From: Gnetum montanum
Lineage: Eukaryota > Streptophyta > Gnetopsida > Gnetales > Gnetaceae
DNA length: 64,000 nt
Reading direction: 5' to 3'
NCBI GenBank assembly: GCA_015680685.1
Contig: MNCI01000268.1
Span: 90,424-154,423 of the forward strand
The notes below the pieces were generated by a model. That model made no database searches. It had not been told where the DNA came from and was given only the letters and a program-made list of their open reading frames with translations. Position 1 is the stretch's first letter, and each line of letters begins with the position of its first letter. The position numbers and the translations under genes were made by a program. This document shows positions 1-11,244 of this stretch, in pieces.

Positions 1-555
1 AAAGGAAAAGTGTGAAAGAGTATAATAAGGATCCTTCCATTAGGAAATGAGAGGTCCAATTTTGTGATGAGGAGTCACCACTTGATGAAGTGGTGAACAA
101 AAAGACCTTGCCCATCGAAAAATATATTTATGATATTTTGACAAAGGTTGATAAATTATGGGACTCTTTGAATGAAAAATTTCAAACTACTATGAATATT
201 ACTAAAGAATCCAAAGAGAAAAATAGTGATTGTAATCGTAGGAGATGAAAAAAAGTTGAACGTGTCTATCAAAGAGGCAAGGGCAAAGCTGCCACTATAG
301 AGAAAGTTATGAAGATAGACTTTGAAGATGATTCTAGTTTTGTCAATATGAACATCCAAAGGGATGTTGCCCTATGGTATCACACTTACAAGACTTTGGC
401 GTGTATGCATTGAATCCTTAACTAGCACGTAGGCAAGCATCTAGATGATTACCTTATCCTCAAGGAAATCCAAGACAGTTCCATCAACAACAACAAGCTT
501 ACTACCCAAGTGGAGCTCCACCACAATCATATGGATAATACCCGTAGTGGCACCA
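1..555 (+). pseudogene. Ath1 gag C-terminal remnant
   Basis: Frames shift several times, but the conceptual product is charged, with a Lys/Arg-rich stretch near 240-300. It ends in a Gln/Tyr/Pro-rich tail encoded around 440-540, typical of the gag end just before protease in these elements. The mirrored copy Ath2 has a similar Tyr/Pro-rich tail at about 37520-37715. No zinc knuckle is clear. It is a remnant and cannot give a full capsid protein. Confidence 0.5.
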
Positions 556-557
556 AC

Positions 558-975
558 CACAATTGCTAGACATGAGCCATGTAGAGCTCTTCTTGATTCT
601 GGTTTTGGTGTCAACCTCATTTCCCATGAAATGTACAAAGCCTGGAACTTACTAGCTCTCAAGAGAAGCAACATTTGTTTAGAATTGATAGAATAGTCAA
701 TTACCATCCCTCTAGGGTTAGTAGAAGACATTATGACCATGGTTTATGGGTGGTCATATCCTACCAATTTTCTGGTGATCAAGGTTGAGAATTGCAAAGG
801 TGAATTTCCCATCATTATGGGAAGAGCTTGGTTAAGCACAGTTGATGCACAAATGGGTATAAGGAACCTCTCCTTGAAAATATCCAAGGAAAATGAATTT
901 GGATGGTTGGAGAACAAGTGTATTCCATGCATTACGTACAATGATAATGGGTGCAATTATGTGCAAAAGATTTGA
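558..975 (+). pseudogene. Ath1 aspartic protease (retropepsin) domain
   Basis: Retropepsin cuts the retrotransposon polyprotein. One frame carries the catalytic motif LLDSGFGVNLIS (about 588-625), so the D-S-G triad is present, and the downstream flap-partner motif IIMGRAWLST (about 814-843). One in-frame TAG at 694-696 breaks it. Ath2 has the same region, including a matching GWSYP segment. After 975 the same polyprotein continues as a linker with several stops up to the RT. Confidence 0.8.
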
Positions 976-1509
976 TCCATCAAAACTACATACATTAAAG
1001 CATGCAATTAGTGTGCATAAGAAATAGATATTCAATGGTATTTGTATGTAGCAACGACAAAATAGGAAGGCACCCAGTGGCTAACAGCTGATTTAGAAAG
1101 TAGCACATTATGCATGGAACCAACTGAAAGCCTAACATATGCTTATGTTGAAAGCATGGATGAACTTGAACAAGTTCATCACCAACTCTCTGATGATGAA
1201 AATGATGATACACATTGGGGAGAGTTGGAAATCCTTGATAACTTCAAGTAGGAGCCCCTAGAATTGAAAACTCTACTAATTGGCATCGAGTATGCATTCT
1301 AAAACAATGGTAAGTCAATCATAATCAATGCCAAACTTACTCTTGAACCAAAAGAAAGGCTGTTAGAGGTGATTAACAAATAGCCAACAACCTTTGCTTG
1401 GTCATATCCCAAGCTAACTGCAATTGATTTATGGATATGCCAGCATCACATCTACACCAACCTGACCATGAAGCCAAGAAGGTAGCTACAGAGACAACTA
1501 AACCTCAAA
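976..1509 (+). pseudogene. Ath1 protease-RT linker
   Basis: Decayed coding DNA joining protease to RT. It aligns with the Ath2 linker (36286-36540 on the minus strand) through the shared segments IINAKLT and SYPKLT. In-frame TAG codons at 1249-1251 and 1381-1383 correspond to Gln and Trp codons in Ath2, which makes them later nonsense mutations. No separate function is expected. Confidence 0.65.
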
Positions 1510-1794
1510 TTGAAGTACATCATCAATGAAATAGAGCAACTCCTCAAGGTAGGGTTTATCTATCCTATCATAGATAGTAAGTGGGTTAGCCCACTCTTAA
1601 TCATGCCAAAGAAAGATGGTAAGTCGTGGGTCTATGTCAACTTTAGGCTATTGAACATGGAAAAATTTAAAAATCATTTTTCATTTCCATTTGTAAACTA
1701 AGTGTTAGAAACTATCTCTAGGAATTGCTATTATAGCTTCTTGGATGGTTACAATGGCTATGACCAAATTCAAAATGCTCCAAAAGATTAGGCC

Positions 1795-1799
1795 AAGAC
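1795..1799. repeat. Target-site duplication AAGAC, left copy
   Basis: This 5-bp direct repeat matches 3708-3712 exactly and brackets the solo LTR. Five base pairs is the usual duplication length for Ty3/gypsy integrases. Confidence 0.9.
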
Positions 1800-3707
1800 T
1801 GAAACACCATGAAATTTCAAGACCCTCATGCTTCAGCAGGGTCTTGGAATTTGGGCAAGGATATCCACAAGTGTAGCATCATGATGGGCTAATAAAATGG
1901 TATAGGAACTAAGGATAGACTGTGTAGTCAAACAAGTTTTCTATCTCCAGGGCTGACAGGCCTACTGGACTCTCCAGCCTGCCCAACTGGATAATTGACC
2001 TGGTTGATAGTCTACCCAAGGATTTTCATAGGAGTTGTCGAAAGTGTTCGGGATGAGCAAAATAGTTTAGCAAGTTTTCTAGCATATAAATCTGGTACAC
2101 TACACTACACTACATAGTGTAGCAAGCCTTGAAGATACCTACCAAGCGTCTAAGATGCAAGTTAACAACAAGATAGTTTTCCAAAGCATTTGCCCATGTT
2201 GCAACAGCCAAGCAAGCTTGCTCCACCAACACAAGGTGCTACGCTATGCTACACTATGCAGCGTAGCACATCGTAATAGGGACAAGGTGCACAAAGGCCC
2301 CCATTGCTAAGTGACTCCAACAAGAAGATTGCACTTGGAAATGCTTCAACTTTCAAAATTGGCTGTCCCACTTAGCCCTTGGGCCTCAACCAAGGTTTCT
2401 TTGTAGAAAATGGCAGATTGAACAAAGATGCATGATACACTGGCTACTATGCTGGGCTATGCTACATAGTGTATCATAGCGTAGCAACGATGCAAAAATG
2501 ACAAAATGTCCCAGGGATGAATTCAGCAAAGTCCAAAGGCTTTCTGGCATGAAGGACAAAAGTTGCAGTTGTTTGCTTAACTAAGCCTCAGACAAATGCT
2601 CTTGGCTCCTACACAAATTTCTGTAAAGACCGGTGGCTACGCTATGCTACGCTACATAGTGTAGCATAGCGTAGTGAGCAGTTATTTATGCTATGCTAAT
2701 GCGCTGAACAATGTGAGTTGTGCAACACTGGCACATCTTTGGTTAGCTCTATAACTTATTGGCAATGATCATTCTCGCCCTAATTTCTCTTTGGTGGACA
2801 AAATTAGCAAGTTTACTTCATTTTGGATACCCTTGGTCAATCCCAAAAAATTGTTCCTACACTTGACCCCACTCACAAGAGTAGGGAAGACGTAGTCCTG
2901 GAGCATAGGCTCCATTTTGCCTGCATTGTTGGCACACTAGATTTTGGCACATGCGGTTTTAGCAGTATGGTCACAGTGTAACAAAGCTTGTCTCCAACAT
3001 CGTACACCTACATAGTACAGCCATGTTTGCACCTTGTGGGGCTCAAGAAACATGGCATCTAGACCACATTTTTCTCCTACTCCTGGCCTTGTAAATACCC
3101 TAGCAAACAATGCTTGGGTTGTTGGCTTTTCGCATGGTTGGCTTTTGAGTTAGCTTTTGAGAGCATAGTTGGATTCCTTAACACTCTGGTTGGCTTTGAG
3201 CTTTTTGGTTAGCTTCAAACACCTTTTTGCGAGTTAGCATTCTGGCATCTTGGCAAGTCAATTGGCAAGCAGAAGAATCTTGAGAAGTAAGTTATTGACT
3301 ATAGCTCAAGAGCCTGTGACCATACTGTTAGTGTAAGTTGTGTCCCTTTAGTATCGCATAACTAGTTGTACACCTTTTAGTAAAGCAAAGGATCAAATCT
3401 GTGGCCTTGGAGCCATGCACTTTCTCACCTAAGTCTGTTTTGCTATTTGCTTACTATCATCATGTTTTTGCATTATTTTCACTGTGATACATTTATTGAT
3501 CATCGATTTACTTTGCGTGCCTCGCTTTCGAACCAAACTTTTACGAAAGGTTAAGATACACCGATTAAGTCCTTGTCTGATTGACCAAAATGGTCAGGGC
3601 ACCCCATTTTCGTTTCTCTCTAGCATAGCCCTCGCACGGATCCGGGGTTAAACTGTTAACCTGGAAACCTCTCAGTGTTCTAGTTACCAATGTTTTCGGT
3701 CGCTACA
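1800..3707 (+). mobile_element. Solo LTR (Tat-like), 1908 bp, inside Ath1 RT
   Basis: The block begins TGAAACACCA and ends GGTCGCTACA, so it has TG...CA ends, and is flanked by perfect 5-bp copies of AAGAC (1795-1799 and 3708-3712). It has no internal coding region. The first ten bases match the start of the TatA LTR, and the last bases resemble the TatA LTR end (TTTTGGTCAGCACA), so it likely belongs to the same broad group. Solo LTRs arise by recombination between two LTRs of one element. The interior carries repeated palindromes built on GCTACGCTATG (about 2093, 2231, 2449, 2637). Confidence 0.9.
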
Positions 3708-3712
3708 AAGAC
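3708..3712. repeat. Target-site duplication AAGAC, right copy
   Basis: Right-hand copy of the duplication at 1795-1799. The RT reading frame resumes directly from it. Confidence 0.9.
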
Positions 3713-4080
3713 AACATTCACAAGTCCCTAGGGAACGTTTTCATATTGTAAGATGCCATTTGGACTGTGTAATGCCCATGCAACATTTCAACACTTGGTC
3801 CCTACCATCTTCCAGCAGTAGATCAGTAGTGGGGTAGAAGTCTTCATGGATGACTTCTCCACCTATGGAGCTACGTTTGAGCAAGCCTTAGACTACCTTG
3901 AGCAAGTACGGAAAATATGTGTCAAAATAAATCTATAACTCAACTAGTAAAAGAGCCACCTCATGGTCTAAGAAGGCATTGTACTGGGGCATAGAATCAC
4001 TCAAAAAGGGATTGAGGTAGACCCTGAGAAAGTAAGGATCATCCAAGGAATAACCTGCCAACTAAAAATTCTTTAAAGAT

Positions 4081-4640
4081 GTTCAATCATTTCTTGGACA
4101 CACTAGCTACTACCAACAATTTATAGAGAATTTCTCTAAGATTCCAAAGCCATTGGTAGAGCTCACAATGAAAGATGCACCTTTCATCTAGACCAAGGAA
4201 CGTGAATAAGCATTCCAATAGTTAAAGGAGAAACTTGTAGAAACACTAATTCTATAGGCATTAGACTACTCAGGACCATTCCACATCATGATGAATGCAT
4301 CTAAGTATGGCTTGGGAGTTGTGCTCAAGTAGTTGGATGATAAGAAATGCCCATACTACATCCACTGTGCAATTCAAAGCATTGTGGGGGCATAATTAAA
4401 TTACATCACTATGAATAAAGAATTAATGATAGTGGTGTATGCTCTTGAAAAGTTCAGGCACTATGTGCTTGGCTACAAAGTATTTGTACAGATAGACTAT
4501 AGTGCAATCTACTTCCTCATGAACAAGCCAATGGTGAGCCCTTGTGTCATATGGTGGCTCGTGATCTTACAAGAATTTAATCTCATAATGGTAGATAGAA
4601 AAGAAATTAAGAATGTGGTTGCTGACCACCTCTCTCACTG
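4081..4640 (+). pseudogene. Ath1 RNase H domain
   Basis: RNase H removes the RNA template during minus-strand synthesis. The clearest open part, 4411-4641, carries LEKFRHYVLGYKVFVQIDYSA and the closing motif NVVADHLSH, both typical of the Ty3/gypsy domain. The first catalytic Asp, normally in a DAS motif, reads NAS near 4294 (MMNASKYGLG), so the active site looks lost. Several upstream stops fall at expected Gln positions. Confidence 0.75.
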
Positions 4641-6020
4641 AAGATGGAATAATAAAGAGGAGGACAACCCACTATTTGATCAGTTTCTAGATGAACTCAT
4701 CTTTATAGGAGTAATAGATGACCAAACACCTACAGAAACAACATGGTATAATGGCATCCTTACCTATATTCTCACTCAGGATATGCCACAAGATCTTATC
4801 TTCAAAAGGAAGCAACAATTTCTTCATCAGCCCAAATACTTTATAGAAATCAATGGATACCTCTACAAGGTGTGTGCTGATGGCCTGATTCATTGTTATG
4901 TCTCTAATGAAGATTAATTGCACATTCTATAGGATGCTCATGAAGGGCCTTGCAGAGGCCACTATGCAGGGAGACACATGGCCATAAAAATCCTGATAGT
5001 AGGATACTATTGGCCTACAATCTTTAGAAATTCCCAATCTTTAGAAATGCCCACTAGTTTGTCTAATCTTGTGAATGTTGTTAACGAGATGGTGGGATGA
5101 GCACTCGAATGAAATGTTCTCAATAGTGGATTTAACCATTGGATCCTTTTTACATATGGGACATTGACTTCATGGGTCCCATCACACCCATGTCCAATGA
5201 AAAGGCATATATCATCATAGCAGTCAACTACTACCCAAAATGGGTAGAAGTAGTAGCCATTACTAACTATACATCATCCACTACTACTATATTTATACAA
5301 AAAAATGTTGTAAATAAGTTTGGAGTTCCACATGCGCTAATTTCTGACAATGGAACTCATTTCATAGGTGCCACTTTTAGAAAATTGATGCAACACTTGG
5401 AGGTTGAAAATAAATTAACAACACCCTACCACCACCAAGCCAACGGTCAAGTAGAGGTAACTAACTAGGAGATCACAAAGATCTTAATGAGAACCATAGG
5501 AAAATATAGGAGAGATTGGATCACTAAACTCAACGATGCCCTTTGGGCCTATCACTCAACATGGAAACTTCCTATTGGCTACTCTCCCTACAAATTAGTG
5601 TACAAAAAACTTCCAATGCTCCTGATCCAATCTAAGCTTTGTACACTCTCAATAGCCTATGATTTGGATCTTGACCTAAGTCTAGCATAGAAGGAAAAAT
5701 TGATCAACTTGAATGTGCTAGATGAAAATTGATTGGTGGCCCTATCTTTGAATGAGGTGCACAAGGCATTGAACAAGCAATGTCATGATCTTAAAATATG
5801 GAAAGTAACATTTCAACCAGGTGATAAAGTTCTTTATTGGAACCACACACATGTACCCTAGAAGACAAAATTCCAAAAGTTGTGGGAGGGACCTTATATA
5901 ATTCATCAAACCTTTCCCTCTAGGGCCATATTAATTTACAAGCCTAAAAGCCTAGGTAAAAAGTAGCTAGTTAACATCCAACAAGTAAAACCTTTCCTAG
6001 AACTAGGACAAGCCAATGCA
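4641..6020 (+). pseudogene. Ath1 integrase
   Basis: Integrase inserts the cDNA. A decayed N-terminal zinc-binding region around 4925-5100 includes HEGPCRGHYAGRHMA. The catalytic core at 5139-5468 keeps all three acidic residues: WDIDFMGP, ISDNGTHF and HQANGQVEVTN. The C-terminal part (5690-6000) has the GPY/F-type motif WEGPYII. A TAG at 5859-5861 corresponds to Gln in Ath2 (VPQRTKF). No chromodomain is evident, as expected for Athila and Tat groups. The core is in better condition than the Ath2 copy. Confidence 0.85.
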
Positions 6021-7608
6021 ACTACCAACTTGATGGATGGACAACTACATTCCATTTTTTGGATCTCCTCTTTCCAACTCAATCATGGAGAAGATGGCCA
6101 TCTATGCTAATGATCCATATGGCTTCTCAGTTTTTCTACTTCTTGTTTTTTGGTTTTCCACATTTTTAATTTTACAAGTTATTTATTTTACAAATTTTTG
6201 ATGTTCAAATTTTTCCCAATTTTGCATCATCGTTAGTACCTTTGAACATTTTTTTATTATTTTACACTTTCTTATATATTTTACTTTGTTTTATTTAAGT
6301 GTGACTTTTCATTTTTTTTCTAATAAAAATGCTTTATTGCTACAAGACACAATGCCACTATTGCTATTTACCAATGATGAATTGTGCTTGATGCTGTGAT
6401 TGTTGATGTTTGGTTTTTATTTTTGAATTCTAGTGTCTGATGACTATGACATGGTTTATTTTTCATGGAATAGGTAGTGAGTCCACATCATTTTCCCATG
6501 TAATAAACTCTACAGTTTTCCTTGTTCTAGGAGTTTGAGCTCCCTTCCATTAACAAAACTTTTAATCAATTAATTACCTTGGTAGTTCCGAAATTGGGAA
6601 AGATTCAAAGGTTTGTGAAGGGTGTGACTTCAAGGGGACTTAACACTTCTTATACTCTTCTGCTTACTTGAGTGCTTAAATGTTTTTCATGAACTTCTTA
6701 CCATTCCATCCCAACCACTAATAGAAAGACAAATAAAGTCTTTGCATGGTATAGTTCCCATTTCAAAATAAAAAGAAAAACATGAGATAGGAATTCAAAG
6801 CACATCCCTTAGACAAATAAACGGGCTACAAGCACTAGTTATGGGACTAGAAAGACATGCACCCATGATTGAAGGTCCCCTATAACTAATGCCCTCTCTC
6901 TCTCTCTCTCTCACTTCCTACTTCTCTTTTCTTCTCTTTTTGAAATAGTTGTTGTTTTATGGGAGCACTCTTGTGTCTTGAGTGGTCGATCAGTCTTGGA
7001 GTGGCAATGTGAAGTCACTGAAAGAGGCTAGTTTTGGTTTGGACTAAGGATGGATTTTCTTAGGTCATTTTAGACAAATATTCCATAAGGGACTTCTTAC
7101 AACATTAATTTGGAATTCCATCTCACCTTCTTAGTCATCCATCTATGTTGCCATAACTCACCTCATTTTTCTGTTTCTATGTTATGTTTGGTGTGTTGGA
7201 AATCTTGGATAGATTCTTCTTGGTTGGTCCTTAACTTTTCATGATCATTAATCAACTATGGGGCCCACAAACGCCTTAGTTGGGGTTATGCAAGGGCAAC
7301 AAGAATACATGCTTGCTATGGGGAGGAGCCACTTGCATATCTCTTAGGTTGGTTAGTTCAGTTCCTTACCTTAGGCATTGTTACAATCCTATCTTTCGCA
7401 TATTCCATTGTGCATACCACTCTATGCTCCTTGAACTCTCATGTTCCATCCCATTTTATCATTTTTTCTAATTTTCTTAATTTTTAGGACTTCAACACTC
7501 TCTTCTCATATTTTCATCATGTTCGTGGTTTTTTGGGCTTCCATTTTATCCTAATTTTGTTTAAAATTTCTTTGTAAATTTGAAGTTTTGACCAAGTCAA
7601 TGAAAGTC
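6021..7608 (+). other. Ath1 post-integrase spacer
   Basis: About 1.6 kb of AT-rich DNA without a credible gene. A T-rich stretch at 6120-6330 and a CT microsatellite at about 6896-6912 are the simplest features. Segments around 6838-6890 and 7280-7340 align with the Ath2 spacer on the minus strand, and the second also with Ath4 (39344-39397). The conserved core is a purine block, GGGGAGGA, followed by CCACTTG. Long non-coding spacers before an envelope-position ORF are known in Athila-type elements. Confidence 0.6.
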
Positions 7609-7720
7609 AAAGATGATCAATAGCTACGTCAACAAGACCCTGTTGACATAGTTGACCATGTCAACTGGGCCCTTTCGATGAGGCCCCATTGATGCAACAC
7701 AAAAATACTATAAATACTAC
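7609..7720 (+). promoter_or_regulatory. LTR-like internal promoter block upstream of the Ath1 extra ORF
   Basis: Short degenerate repeats (GTCAACAAG, CTGTTGACATAG, GATGAGGCCCCATTGATG) are followed by the TATA-type box CTATAAATAC at about 7710. The same repeat vocabulary and TATA spacing occur in the element's own 3' LTR at 11265-11515, yet no TGATGAG LTR start or PPT is present here. It may be an internal promoter for the downstream ORF. The alternative is a badly truncated 5' LTR of a separate element. Confidence 0.5.
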
Positions 7721-8154
7721 CAAACACTTAGGAATTTTTCACATTTGTTCCATAATGCCCAAGGAGTTTTTGCAATTTTTATAGCACAAAACCTTCCTGA
7801 GCCTATAACTCTCACACTATTTATCCAAATCACCCCATTCTTTGATCCTACAATTACCAAAGATAAGCTCTTAGTCATGAGGGTAGCAATTCCCAAGTTT
7901 TTGACAATAATTTTTTTGAAGTTTTTTCTAACTCCCCTAAAGGTTTAAGTAATAAATGCTATTAAATCATTAATTTTTAAGAATTTAACCCTTCCAACAA
8001 CTTTAGTCAACCAAAGATTAAATTAATAATTAACTACTTAATCTACCCAACCATAATCGCACCTTAGCCAAATGTAACCTTCTCATGAGACAAGGTATTC
8101 TACTCATTCTAAGTTACATAATAATTACTAATCCATTATTATGTGTAATTATAG
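7721..8154 (+). other. Leader between TATA box and Ath1 extra ORF
   Basis: AT-rich, no credible gene. The segment TTTTCTAACTCCCCTAAAGG near 7922 has counterparts at the same relative place in the Ath3 leader (about 22695) and the Ath4 leader (about 40170). It is therefore probably a transcribed leader shared by the family. Confidence 0.45.
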
Positions 8155-11014
8155 ATGGCACCAAGATCTAAGAGACCACAATATGAGGGACCATCACAAC
8201 CATTGGAGAAATGACATAGAGAAGGAAGAGGCCAATAAGAACATAGCAAAGAATAGGTTGAGGTAGCCCATGCAATAGAATGTCTTAGAGACGAGGCCAA
8301 GGTGGAATCTATCTGAAAAATTCTTGAAGAGGCAGCCACATCTGAACATTCATAGTAAGGTGAAGTGCCAAGCCTTATACCTAGACTAGAAGTCACAATC
8401 ACATAGGCCTATCTCAACATAATTGGAAGCTATGAGGTCCAACACTTAGTTCTCCAATAACTGAATTTTGGATCATTCCTTGAACAGGCTTCATAAGATG
8501 TTAGAACTCAATTGCAAGCCTCTCCCATGTGGCCACTCATGACTTCTAATGGGGAGTGGTACATGGGAGAAATGTATCTCTTCTAGAATAATAGGAAAGT
8601 AGGATCTACTATGAAAATCAAGGACATCTAAGTGTCCTAATTAATGGAGGCCATTACATAGGTCCTTGGGCTATCAGACACAGGAACATAGTTGGCAAAG
8701 TTTTCAACACAAGTTGACCCTAGAGCAAAGAAGGAGTGGACACAACAATGTGATGGGGTTGATCATAAGGAGTTTGGCAAGCTCACATTGATGGAGTGAG
8801 TCTATTTTAAGATAGTGGCCTACCACCTCAATCCAACAGTGAGGCTCAGTAAGGTGATAGCCTCCTCTACTCGAGCATGTACTACTCTAAGCAAAAAAAT
8901 TTCAACAAATCTTCTAAAACTAATCTTTTTAAAAATAGAGAAGCACTTCAAGAAGAATGAATGTGGAGGAAAGACCTTACCCTTCCCCTGCTTGATTAGA
9001 AAACTATGCAAAAGGGCAAGGATAGTCCACTACGCAAATGATATACTTAGGCATGCTCTTGATGCTTTGTGGGTTGAGATGGTGAAGGATAAGATGCCTA
9101 CCACAACAACAAAAGAGGATCAACAACATCCACCACCACCACCTAATCATGGGCAAACATTGAAGGCCTAGAGTGTACTTAAACACATGAAAAAAATCTA
9201 AGAGCAGCTCTTGCAACAACACGAGTAGTAAGCAAGAACTAATGGTGGAGATCCATCTATGTATAGATCAGCCATGAGTCACCTCAGAGAAGTGGCATGT
9301 ACAATCAACCAAATGGAGGAAGGTGGATTAATTCTATCTACCCAATGAATGTGGTTGCCTGCAAGGTCAAATCCTAGTGCCCAAGAGGTGACAGTATCTC
9401 TCTCTCAGCATCATCTATTCCCAAAAATCTTTTGGAATGTTGCTTCCTTTTTAGTACACTTGGAGGAGGGTGAGGAGGCAACTGTATTGGTGATGCAACA
9501 CCAAGGGTAAGAGACAGCTATAGAGATCATTGTTGATCAAGTCATTGAGGCATTAAACACACCTATGGTGGCTAAACTAGATGTCTGCACTAAAAGATAT
9601 GTAGGTGTCTGTAGGGACAATTAGCAAAAGATTAAGTGCATCCCAGCATGAAAAACTATTGGACCAAATGGTGGGAACCAAGCAACCAATTTTTTATATC
9701 TTTGATTTTCCATATACCATCACTATAACCTAGTTGGAGCTACTAAAAGCAAAGGGCAAGTGCCTCATCTTGTAAGGGAAACTTGAAATATCTCAAGCAC
9801 ATAATCAATACTTGGTTGCAGAAGTTGCCAAATTGCATGCTCGAATTGCTAACCCTACTCTTATCAACCCTACATTGACACAAGATGAAGCTTTTCAACA
9901 GCTTCAAGAATAGTTTTAGTGGTTGAGGGAGAAATGGTAATGGTGGTCTTTAATCAATTCATAGTAGAAGATGCAACTCATTCAATATGGAGGAACTTGA
10001 TGTAGAATTGCCAAGAAAATGAGACCTTAACCGTAGAAAACCATCGCCTGTGGAACATTGATGTGTAAAAATAATAGTTAGAAGAATTTATCCATCAACA
10101 GCTGGAGCAGCTCACTAGGACAAATGCCAAACTGAGAAGATTGGTAGTGGAGAATTGTACCCTCTCCATGGAGGAGGTCTACACTTTAAGCCAGAAGTTA
10201 GCTATTGAGATTGTTGCTTGGAAGAGGAAGGCTCTGAAATTCAACAAAGTTAAAAATCATTACAAAGACTAGGTTGGCCTACAAAAGGAGGTGAATGAAA
10301 AACATATCCAATTGACAAAGGTAAATGTTAATGAGGCTCTCCAGTAACTCCAACAAGGCAAAGAATTGTGGCAACCCATCATTGATGGGATTGATGCCTA
10401 CAACAGGGTAGAAATTTGAATGAAGGGATTATAGATTGAAGAGATGATGGAGTACATGAAGCTATCCAATCTCTGTTATGCAAACCTAGAGATGCTGACT
10501 GTCGAATGGCCTCGGTCTAAACTTAAAAAGTAAGTGGCTATCTCATACTTGTTGTATGAGGGCAAGTTCAAGACCCATAAAGACATCAAGCAGAAGCTTG
10601 CAGTTGTGAATGTTGAACTCAAGGTTCTCAAGGAAAAATTCACTGACCAAAGATTAGTTGTAAAGAACCTGGGAAAAAATGAATGACTACTAGGCACTGT
10701 AGGATACACTTCAACCATTCGACATTGAGCACAAGCAATTCATGACCTAGTTTATCAATGTGAAGGAGCTCTTTCTTATTTTTCCTTGTCCTTGGGATGT
10801 TCCAACCATGGTCCACATTTTTGAGGCTACGTGGATCATGAACAATCCCAAGAGTAAATAAGAGAAAATAAAGGCATTATTGAATGCTTTTTACCTTCCA
10901 CTTGAAGTAGTAGCAGTAGTAGGATAGTCATAGCCGCCTCTACCACCACACGTGTTTGAAGTTGATGAAGGTTCCTCAGAACCTGAGGAGCCACCACCAC
11001 CTGGGACTATCTGA
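8155..11014 (+). pseudogene. Ath1 extra ORF (plant transposon protein-like, coiled coil)
   Basis: Starts ATGGCACCAAGATC and ends near 11014 in a Glu/Pro-rich tail (EPEEPPPPGT). The best preserved part, 8815-9171, reads AYHLNPTVRLSKV followed by LPFPCLIRKLCKRARI. This resembles the putative plant transposon protein domain seen in many plant retroelement ORFs, from memory. Downstream, 9800-10700 is rich in Glu, Lys and Gln and looks coiled-coil. Ath3 and Ath4 carry homologues, which fixes start and end. Many stops make it non-functional. It occupies the envelope position, but no signal peptide or membrane segment is visible. Confidence 0.7.
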
Positions 11015-11230
11015 TCTTCTCCATCAATTTCATTCCATCAAAGAACATGTTGTCTAGTTTTGAAGAATCATGTCGTTCAATTTTGTGTTTGAACATTGCA
11101 ATTTTTGTAATGTGTTGATCTATACACTAGGCACTTAGTTGTTATGTTAATTTTATTTTGTTATGTCAAAGTCAATTAGTAATTCCATACATTACCAATT
11201 TTCTAAAGAACTCGAGAACAAGTTTTAATT

Positions 11231-11244
11231 CAGTCATGGGGGTA
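11231..11244 (+). other. Ath1 polypurine tract
   Basis: CAGTCATGGGGGTA directly precedes the LTR start TGATGAG. The same context precedes the LTRs of Ath3 (AGTCGTGGGGGTA) and, on the minus strand, Ath2 (AGTCATGGAGGTA). A purine run at this place primes plus-strand synthesis. Confidence 0.75.

Larger units (their letters stand above)
1510..4080 (+). pseudogene. Ath1 reverse transcriptase, split by a solo LTR
   Basis: The N-terminal part (1510-1799) carries SPLLIMPKKDGK and FLDGYNGYDQI, standard Ty3/gypsy RT landmarks. The catalytic part resumes at 3713 with MPFGLCNA and FMDDFSTYG (about 3842-3868), so the two catalytic Asp residues remain. The frame on the left side of the solo LTR continues correctly on the right once one copy of the 5-bp target duplication is discounted. 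Independent stops at Gln and Trp positions show the gene was also decaying by substitution. Confidence 0.85.

Noticed and set aside
8155-11014. Calling the extra ORF a true envelope gene
   Set aside because: No signal peptide, transmembrane segment or furin-type site is visible. The central text fits a plant transposon protein domain better.
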